This document shows positions 23,272 through 29,294 of a stretch of 38,050 bases of DNA, piece after piece (within the stretch, counting starts at the first letter, position 1; each line of letters opens with the position of its first letter). The notes beneath the pieces are model-generated. The model did not search any database. It saw only the letters and a program-made list of their open reading frames with translations, and had not been told where the DNA came from. The translations under genes were made by a program, and so were the position numbers. Source of the stretch: an uncultured Clostridia bacterium (GTDB lineage Bacteria > Bacillota > Clostridia > Christensenellales > Borkfalkiaceae); contig CALVHV010000007.1 of assembly GCA_944328845.1 (NCBI GenBank), positions 1-38,050 on the forward strand, in the 5' to 3' direction.

Positions 23272-24603
23272 TTACTTTTTATAGTCACAGATCACCGACA
23301 TGATATTCATGGCATAAACGCGGTGCATGAAATCGTTGGGGTGATTGTTGTTAGAAGAGGAAATTTCGCTGTAATACTTGCTTTCGAGGAAATAGTTGCC
23401 TACTTTCAGCATATCCACCACCGTGACGGTGCCGTCGTTGTGGTCGGCGGCGATGCGCTCCAGCTGCTGGAGATAAGATTCGAATTTTCCGTCCGCACGG
23501 GTATCCAGCTTGTTGCAGGGGAACGAATTGACGAGAATGAAGCAGCAGTCGGGCGAAGCCACTTTGACGCGGAGCATGATCTCTTCGATGTTGCTCTTAT
23601 AGCGCACAGGCGAGACGTCCGCAGTGGCGTCGTTCATGCCGTAGGCGATGATGCACAGGTCGGGAACGGCGTCGAGCGCGTTCTGCAATTTCGTGCTGCC
23701 TTCGCCCGTCAGGGGATATTCGCTCATCGTGCCGCCCTTTGCCGAGTTGGTAAGGGTGACGTTGACGCCGTAGACGCGCTCCAGTTCCGTTTTCAGCTGG
23801 CTCGCATAGCCGGGCGTGTACGGATCGACGTGAAGGTTATCGCCCGTCGAAGAGCAGCCTTCCGTGATGCTGTCGCCGATGACGGCGAGGCTGATGTCCT
23901 CCCCGTTTTCCAGCTTGGTGCGAAGCCCGTTCAGCATAGTCACGTCATATTCGGCAAACACGTCCGAAGGGAGCTCCTGCACGTCGTACGCATAGGTCAC
24001 AGAGAGGTATCTTCCGTAGAAAAAGCTGCTTTCCGTGTACACGTACGGGCCCATGCCGAAATCCCACAGCACGTACGAACTCAGATCGGGCGGCACCACA
24101 ACGCCCTCCGAGAGGCTGCCCGCATAGTTATAGCCCTCGGGCGCCGCCTCCGTCACTTCCTCTATCGTCGTGCCCGTGATGGTCTTTTCGTTGAGAAGAG
24201 GAATGGACGAGCCCTCGGGAATGACGAGCCTGCCGTTTTCCGCGTCTACCGTGTAGTCGACGCCTTCCGTATACACTTTGCCCAGCGTCTGGTCCATCAC
24301 CTGCACCACTTTCAGCGGTTTATAAAGCAGGTTGGCGTACGCTTCTCCGTTTTCGTACTGAATGGGCAGAACGAGTTCGTTGTACATCACGTTGCCCAGC
24401 CAGTACGGCTGCGACATCTTGTTTTCGTAATCTTCCTTTGTGTAGCTCATTGTCTCGTACTCCTCGTTGTAGAGCGGAAATTTACTCATGTCCAGCTTTC
24501 CGTCATCTTTTCCGGGATCATTCCCTCCGGCACAGCCGCCGAAGAATGCTGCCGCCGCCGCAAAGGACAGCGTACAAGCCAAAAACCGAATCCAACGTTT
24601 CAT
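23272..24603 (-). CDS. SGNH/GDSL-hydrolase lipoprotein
   Basis: This 443-residue lipoprotein (lipobox FGGC, Cys24) has an N-terminal beta-rich region (about 40-225) and a C-terminal SGNH hydrolase domain. The nucleophile is Ser245 in VIGDSITEG, YGMND (321-325) supplies the Asn block, and HPNDFMH (421-427) the Asp/His pair. Such enzymes are often carbohydrate esterases removing acetyl or other acyl groups, here at the outer face of the membrane. GGAGG lies 4 bases before the ATG at 24603. It is second in the operon after the GDPD gene. Confidence 0.9.
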   Translation of the reverse strand: MKRWIRFLACTLSFAAAAAFFGGCAGGNDPGKDDGKLDMSKFPLYNEEYETMSYTKEDYENKMSQPYWLGNVMYNELVLPIQYENGEAYANLLYKPLKVVQVMDQTLGKVYTEGVDYTVDAENGRLVIPEGSSIPLLNEKTITGTTIEEVTEAAPEGYNYAGSLSEGVVVPPDLSSYVLWDFGMGPYVYTESSFFYGRYLSVTYAYDVQELPSDVFAEYDVTMLNGLRTKLENGEDISLAVIGDSITEGCSSTGDNLHVDPYTPGYASQLKTELERVYGVNVTLTNSAKGGTMSEYPLTGEGSTKLQNALDAVPDLCIIAYGMNDATADVSPVRYKSNIEEIMLRVKVASPDCCFILVNSFPCNKLDTRADGKFESYLQQLERIAADHNDGTVTVVDMLKVGNYFLESKYYSEISSSNNNHPNDFMHRVYAMNIMSVICDYKK

Positions 24604-24628
24604 AAGACCTCCGTATCGGTATAGATTT

Positions 24629-24644
24629 CGGCGCAAGAGCGCCG
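24629..24644 (-). other. Stem-loop between GDPD and SGNH genes
   Basis: CGGCGC, a 4-base loop and GCGCCG form a compact hairpin 2 bases after the GDPD stop. No T tract follows, so it may be a message-processing or stability element rather than a terminator. Confidence 0.45.
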
Positions 24645-24646
24645 TT

Positions 24647-26446
24647 TTATGCTTTTTTGCGCAGGAACAGCACCGCACCGCCGCACAGCAGCACTGCCGC
24701 GAGCCCCGCAGACGCGGACACCGCGCCGCCGCAGCCCTTGCCGGACGTACGCAGCGTGATCGTCTCGGTGATCAGACCCAAGCCCTCTTCCGGCTGGGAA
24801 ATGAGCAGGACCTTCGATTCCTTTTCGCCCTTTTCCAGATACAGTACGCGGGCGGGAACGGTGACTTCCTCCCCTTTATATGTAAGTGCGGGGATATCGA
24901 TCGTGCTGCCTTCCTTGGGCATGGAATCCACTTCCATCGTCGTTTCCGGGCAAAGCTGTTCGATCATGTCCATCGAATACCAGCAATCGTTGGTGGTGAT
25001 GCCCGTCACGCCGTAGCGGAACGCCTCGCCCATCGAGGCCGTATCATACGTCCACAGCCACGTCGAGTACCCGCGGTCTGCCAACAGGCGGAACAGCTCG
25101 GTATACGAAGAGGAAATGGAATCGTCTCCGTAATAGATGCGCAGATTGTCGCGCTGCATGTCGATGCCGCTCTTCACTGCCGCCGCCTGCGAAAGCGCGC
25201 TGTCCCCGTCCGTCGTATACAGGAGCAGAGAGGTAGGGATGGAAGGAAGAAGCTCGCTCACGCGCATGATCTGCGCGGGATAGAAGGAGATGACGACGAT
25301 CTTATCCGATACGCCGTACTCCTGCACTTTCTGCGCGAACAGCGTTGCCAGTTCCGCTTCCTGCCCCTTGAATTCGATGATGAGGAGCATATCCTTCAAC
25401 TCCCCGTCCCTCAGAGAGGCGAACACTTCGTCCAGCGTGGGGATCTTGCTGACCCCGTCCGACAGGTAATTTTCCTGCAGCTGCGCCAGCGTGAGGTTCT
25501 TGACCGGCTGGCTGACATTCTGATAGGTATAACTGTCGTTATGATAGATGACGATCTGGTTGTCCGCCGTCAGACGGATATCGATCTCGGCATGCGTGGC
25601 GCCGTTTTCCGCCGCGCTCTGAACGGCGCCGAGGGTGTTTTCGCTGTAGATCACGCCCCAGTCGCCGCGGTGCGCCGCCACGAAAGGCGCGCGGGACAGA
25701 ACAGAGGGTATGCCCTGCACCTCGCCCTCTTCCGCGGGCTCGGAGTTGCCGATCTTTTCATAAATATCGTATACAGCCGCGCAGTCGGGTGTGAGGATGC
25801 CGTACGCACCCCTGCCGATGGCGTCCCCGATCTCGGCGGCAGAGCCGTCCGTGGAGATCCACACCGCCTTGAAGCGCGCCTGCAATTCGCGCACCGTCGC
25901 AGCGTCCGTACTGTCGTGCTCGACCACGATGGTCTGCGCTCCCACGGCGTTTGCTTTGCCGAGTTCCGTCATCATCTTCGACTGCGAAGACATATCGCCT
26001 GCGATGTACACAACGCGCAGAGAGGCTTCCGATGCCTGCATGAGCACCGTGATGTCCCCCGACGCCACGGCGATGTCGGGAACGTCCGTTTCGGCAAGAT
26101 ATCCCGCAAGCGCCGTGTACGCCGCCGCATCCTGCGGATAAACGACGGGAAGTTCGCCCTGCGCCGTGCTGCTTTCCAGAACGTCGGAGAGCGCACCCAG
26201 CGCATTGCCGTCCGCGCCCACTACCTGCAGGGACGCGTTCGTCTCCAGCCATACGGACGCAGCGGGCTCGCCTTCGGCTTCCGATGCGAGCGCCTGTTCG
26301 CTGTCCGCGCGCAGAATAACGGACGGCTGCCCGTAGAAATCCGCGCTGTCATACCCCGCTTCCGCTTTCGCCGACGCAGCCATAGGCGCCGTGCTCAGAG
26401 CGGCAACGAGGACCATACTCAATAAAAACGCAATTTTCTTTTTCAT
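24647..26446 (-). CDS. Surface-anchored glycerophosphodiester phosphodiesterase (GDPD) family protein
   Basis: This 599-residue protein has a signal peptide (MKKKIAFLLS ... ASA, about 1-27), an unassigned N-terminal region, a GDPD domain (about 255-540) and a C-terminal anchor (GKGCGG, hydrophobic stretch, RKK). Catalytic features are intact: HRGDW (His259, Arg260), SENT, AEIDI (Glu287, Asp289) and HND (His302). GDPDs cleave glycerophosphodiesters; a surface form could act on teichoic-acid-like or glycerol-phosphate-decorated glycans. Residues 191-221 (VWISTDGSAAEIGDAI, AYGILTPD) resemble the end of a GDPD barrel, suggesting a degenerate second copy. It is the first gene of the long operon. 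Confidence 0.85.
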   Translation of the reverse strand: MKKKIAFLLSMVLVAALSTAPMAASAKAEAGYDSADFYGQPSVILRADSEQALASEAEGEPAASVWLETNASLQVVGADGNALGALSDVLESSTAQGELPVVYPQDAAAYTALAGYLAETDVPDIAVASGDITVLMQASEASLRVVYIAGDMSSQSKMMTELGKANAVGAQTIVVEHDSTDAATVRELQARFKAVWISTDGSAAEIGDAIGRGAYGILTPDCAAVYDIYEKIGNSEPAEEGEVQGIPSVLSRAPFVAAHRGDWGVIYSENTLGAVQSAAENGATHAEIDIRLTADNQIVIYHNDSYTYQNVSQPVKNLTLAQLQENYLSDGVSKIPTLDEVFASLRDGELKDMLLIIEFKGQEAELATLFAQKVQEYGVSDKIVVISFYPAQIMRVSELLPSIPTSLLLYTTDGDSALSQAAAVKSGIDMQRDNLRIYYGDDSISSSYTELFRLLADRGYSTWLWTYDTASMGEAFRYGVTGITTNDCWYSMDMIEQLCPETTMEVDSMPKEGSTIDIPALTYKGEEVTVPARVLYLEKGEKESKVLLISQPEEGLGLITETITLRTSGKGCGGAVSASAGLAAVLLCGGAVLFLRKKA

Positions 26447-26481
26447 GGAAACTCGCAAACTCCTCCACTTTTTCCACTCTC

Positions 26482-26510
26482 ATTGTAATCCACTTTGCCC
26501 CGATTTTCAA
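26482..26510 (-). promoter_or_regulatory. Promoter of GDPD-ABC-glycosidase operon
   Basis: On the minus strand TTGAAA (26505-26510) and TACAAT (26482-26487) are 17 bases apart. The AT-rich stretch upstream (26511-26605), shared with the divergent regulator, is the natural place for AraC-family binding sites. Confidence 0.75.
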
Positions 26511-26605
26511 TATATGATTTAATGATATACTTGCACGATTTACAGATTTTATGGAATTTTAGCCCTGTTTTATAGGATATTTTTATTTTTTCCGATGAAT
26601 ATGAA

Positions 26606-26635
26606 TTGACAAGGCCGCCCCGTTTGTACGATAAT
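26606..26635 (+). promoter_or_regulatory. Promoter of AraC-family regulator
   Basis: TTGACA (26606-26611) and GATAAT (26630-26635) are 18 bases apart, just upstream of an AGGAGG and the ATG at 26659. Confidence 0.8.
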
Positions 26636-26658
26636 AGAAAAGAGGAGGAAACGCTCTT

Positions 26659-27474
26659 ATGATAGAAAAACCGACACCGTTCGACAACGTAAAACTCAAG
26701 ATCATGGAAGCGGGATTCGACAAAGTGGACAGCAGCTGGCACCGCTTTATCGCTTTCTTTCCTTATTATAGGATCTATTATATCGTCAGCGGGCACGCCG
26801 TCATCTATCTGCAGGACCAGCAGCTGGAACTCTGCCCCGGGAAAATGTACTTTATCCCCTCCTTTTCCATTTTCGACGCGCACTGCGACGAGATCCTCGG
26901 CCATTACTGGATCCATTTCAATTTTGACATCACCACGACCAACTACCTGACCATCTACCGCCCTTTCAACGTCGTGGACGCGCCGCCCCTCGCCGATCAG
27001 CTGTTTGCCAGACTGATCGACTGCTACAACGCGGGCGGCAACTCCCCTGCCGAATTGCTCGCCTGCGAAGGGCTGTCCAAATACCTGTTTTCCTTTTTCC
27101 TGCCCGATACGGACACCGAAGCCACGCCCGAAGCCGCACGCTTCATCCCCGTCCTGCAATACATCGACACGCACTTCAACCAGCATATCGCCAATACCGA
27201 CCTGAGCGCGATCATGTACCTCTCGCCCACCTATTTTTCCAACCTGTTCACAAAGCAGTTCGGCATCACGCCCCAGCAATACATCCAGCAGAAGCGCATG
27301 AACAGCGCCGCCATCATGCTGTTCGAGAGCAACAAGAACATCCGCGAGATCGCCTTTTCCTGCGGGTTCGAGAGCGAGGCGTACTTCAACCGCTCCTTCC
27401 ACAAATTTATGGGCATTTCCCCCGGCAAGTACCGAAAACTTGCGGGCACCATCAACGGCTCTTCCAAAAACTGA
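26659..27474 (+). CDS. AraC-family transcriptional regulator
   Basis: This 271-residue regulator has an N-terminal cupin-like ligand-binding domain (about 20-150, with YYIVSGHAVIYL and CPGKMYFIPSF) and a C-terminal double helix-turn-helix (about 165-265) containing TDLSAIMYLSPTYFSNLFTKQF and EIAFSCGFESEAYFNRSFHKFMGISPGKYR in segments, the AraC signature. AraC proteins of this layout usually activate sugar-utilisation operons on binding a sugar. Divergent placement makes the minus-strand operon its likely target. An IS element is inserted 38 bases beyond its stop, leaving it intact. Confidence 0.93.
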   Translation: MIEKPTPFDNVKLKIMEAGFDKVDSSWHRFIAFFPYYRIYYIVSGHAVIYLQDQQLELCPGKMYFIPSFSIFDAHCDEILGHYWIHFNFDITTTNYLTIYRPFNVVDAPPLADQLFARLIDCYNAGGNSPAELLACEGLSKYLFSFFLPDTDTEATPEAARFIPVLQYIDTHFNQHIANTDLSAIMYLSPTYFSNLFTKQFGITPQQYIQQKRMNSAAIMLFESNKNIREIAFSCGFESEAYFNRSFHKFMGISPGKYRKLAGTINGSSKN

Positions 27475-27538
27475 ACGGCTTTTCCCCGTTTGCAGAGACC
27501 GCCCCTTTGATCTGACCCCAAAAAATGAGACGGAAAGA

Positions 27539-28327
27539 TTAACGGGTGGAATGAGAGGACTGTAGACGGTATTGCACCGGGCTCATTCCTTTTAGTCTGA
27601 GAGATATTCTCTCATTGTTCCAATAGTAAATATATTCTTTGAGGCGGTGGACGAATTCGTCCACCGTTTCAAACTTTTCTCCGTAGAACATCTCTACTTT
27701 CAGCCGTCCGAAAAAGTTCTCCATTGCTCCGTTGTCCATGCAGTTGCCTTTCCTGGACATACTCTGAATAATGTTGTGTTCTCTTAAATATCTTTGGTAT
27801 TCCTCATGTTGGTACTGCCAACCCTGATCCGAGTGAAAGATTGGCGTAGCTCCTTCGGGCAGCTTGTCTGTAAGTCCTTGCAGCATTTCTCTTATCTGTG
27901 CAAGGTCTGGTTTGAGTGAAACGGAGTAGGCAATGATCTCTCTGTTGTATAAATCCATGACGGGCGAAAGGTAAACCTTGTCGTTGCAAACTTTAAATTG
28001 CGTTACGTCTGTGGCGAGCTTTTCAAACGGTTTGCTTGCATTGAAGTCTCGGTTGAGAATATTTTCTGCTACCTTTCCGATCTCACCCTTGTATGAGTGG
28101 TATTGTCCATTTTTGCGCTGTTTGCCGCATATATTGAGACTTTTCATTAGCCTTAACACTGTTTTATGGTTAATTATTATACCGTTTTTATGCAGTTCAA
28201 GCGTGATTCGTCTGTATCCATAACGACTATCATTGCGTTCGAATACTTCCATGATTGCTTGTTTATCTGCACGGTGTTTATCCGTACCGCTTGCCTTTAC
28301 GTGATAGTAATACGTGCTGCGCGGCAA
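27539..28327 (-). CDS. IS3-family transposase OrfB (DDE catalytic part)
   Basis: This 262-residue frame carries the IS3 integrase-like core: HTH_21-type YGYRRIT, then Asp107 (ATDVTQ), Asp167 (HSDQGW) and Glu203 (NGAMENFFG), giving a DD(35)E spacing. The first usable start is a TTG at 28327, but the frame stays open upstream to the slippery site at 28435-28441, in the -1 frame relative to orfA. The active protein is therefore probably an OrfAB fusion made by frameshifting, covering 27539-28779. Confidence 0.92.
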   Translation of the reverse strand: MPRSTYYYHVKASGTDKHRADKQAIMEVFERNDSRYGYRRITLELHKNGIIINHKTVLRLMKSLNICGKQRKNGQYHSYKGEIGKVAENILNRDFNASKPFEKLATDVTQFKVCNDKVYLSPVMDLYNREIIAYSVSLKPDLAQIREMLQGLTDKLPEGATPIFHSDQGWQYQHEEYQRYLREHNIIQSMSRKGNCMDNGAMENFFGRLKVEMFYGEKFETVDEFVHRLKEYIYYWNNERISLRLKGMSPVQYRLQSSHSTR

Positions 28328-28380
28328 ACGTGATATTTTCAGAAGTATTTTCAGCGGATATTTCTGCCTTAGCTGAGCAA

Positions 28381-28779
28381 TTATTTTCGTTTCTTCCCGC
28401 TCTTTTGCTCTTCCGCATAAACTAAGGCGCTCAGTTTTTTTATGTATTCAAGTTCTGCTTGCGCATATTGAAGTTCTTCTTTTAACCTTTGATTTTCGGA
28501 TATAAGGTCTTCTTCCACAGACTTGTCCAATGTCTGTTTTCTCAGTCTGCCCGTGCTTTTCCTTCCGCGTCGTTCTGTCATAAGTCCCGCCGCTCCTTCT
28601 TCCAAGTATATGCGTTCCCACCTGTGCAATGTGTTTATTGCTCCTCCGCTTTGAGTAGAACCCAAACCGTATTTTCGCACCGTTTCACAATATCCTAAAT
28701 GGTTCTCGCGCATATCCATTATAACAGATATTTTGAACTCTCCGCTATACTTTGTGTTAAATTCCTTTTCTCTTGACAT
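28381..28779 (-). CDS. IS3-family transposase OrfA (DNA-binding part)
   Basis: This 132-residue protein starts MSREKEFNTKYSGEF and contains two helix-turn-helix segments (CETVRKYG, LHRWERIY) followed by a coiled coil (ISENQRLKEELQYAQAELEYIKKL), as in IS150-group OrfA. ATG at 28779 is preferred because GGAGG lies 11 bases upstream; a TTG six codons earlier is open. Its ribosome-binding site lies in a hairpin with the IS terminal repeat. Confidence 0.9.
   Translation of the reverse strand: MSREKEFNTKYSGEFKISVIMDMRENHLGYCETVRKYGLGSTQSGGAINTLHRWERIYLEEGAAGLMTERRGRKSTGRLRKQTLDKSVEEDLISENQRLKEELQYAQAELEYIKKLSALVYAEEQKSGKKRK
28435..28441 (-). other. Programmed -1 frameshift site
   Basis: On the minus strand the heptamer A-AAA-AAA lies in the orfA frame (codons ATA AAA AAA CTG, encoding I-K-K-L near its end). 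Slipping back one base enters the orfB frame, which reads on as T-E-R-L-S-L and stays open to the orfB stop. This is the standard location for IS3-family frameshifting. Confidence 0.8.
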
Positions 28780-28783
28780 AAAA

Positions 28784-28825
28784 ATATGCACCTCCAAAAG
28801 TTTGTCTAACTTTTGGGGTGCATAT
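28784..28825 (-). promoter_or_regulatory. Hairpin sequestering the orfA ribosome-binding site
   Basis: The terminal repeat (28808-28825) is complementary to 28784-28802, forming an 18-bp stem with one bulged base and a 5-base loop. The orfA GGAGG (28791-28795) lies inside the stem. A transcript entering from outside would fold and hide this site, while one starting inside the element would not. Confidence 0.7.
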
Positions 28826-29294
28826 CATTCTCGGGCTCCCTTTTTCAAAGCAGGTAAAACACAAAGCGAGCAGAAAGGTTGCAGATCATGTACTTTATAT
28901 ACAACAATATTATAGCATCAAATGCAACCAATGTAAAGATTTCAATAAATACAGTTTTTCTTAAATCAAATCTATAACTTATCCTCAGACTTTTGCCTTT
29001 TTCCTGCGCCTATGAAAATACTATATAAAAGTGAAAGGTTATCAAAAAGTCCCAAAATTACTCGGCAAATTTGCAGACTCGATATCCAAAGAATTAAAGA
29101 TAGACTTTGCTTTTTTGTGGCGCAGGACGGCATAGAAGAAAAATTGTCGCAAACACAGTTTGTAAAGCGCACTTTCGAAATTCCTACAAGTAGCGGTAAA
29201 AGCAAACACTTGCAACAGAGAAACCGAGTTCCCCTATCGCCACCCTGCTGCGGTAAATGTACTGCGACTATGCTATATAATTTACGGATTCGTA
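28826..29294. other. 469-bp AT-rich intergenic region, no convincing gene
   Basis: Between the IS right end and the stop of GH106-like copy 2 the DNA is AT-rich and all frames are short or interrupted. It contains one good minus-strand promoter (28909-28937) firing toward the IS. A plus-strand frame (29012-29404) has no ribosome-binding site and runs into the GH106-like gene, so it is not called. I see no clear terminator for the GH106-like gene. Confidence 0.5.
28909..28937 (-). promoter_or_regulatory. Sigma-A-type promoter directed into the IS
   Basis: On the minus strand TTTACA (28932-28937) and TATAAT (28909-28914) are 17 bases apart. Transcription would enter the IS right end about 85 bases on. 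Just before that end GGGAG and ATG occur at proper spacing, so the start of an older gene may have been cut off by the insertion. Confidence 0.7.

Larger units (their letters stand above)
27513..28822 (-). mobile_element. IS3-family insertion sequence, IS150-type
   Basis: The element of about 1.31 kb carries overlapping orfA and orfB on the minus strand. Its ends are imperfect inverted repeats: TGACCCCAAAAAATGAGAC at the left (27513) and TGCACCCCAAAAGTTAGAC read inward from the right (28822). A target duplication is unclear: ATC occurs at 27510-27512 and at 28824-28826, which would fit only if the right end were one base further out. Both frames are intact, so it may be active. It is clearly more AT-rich than the genes to its left. 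Confidence 0.88.
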
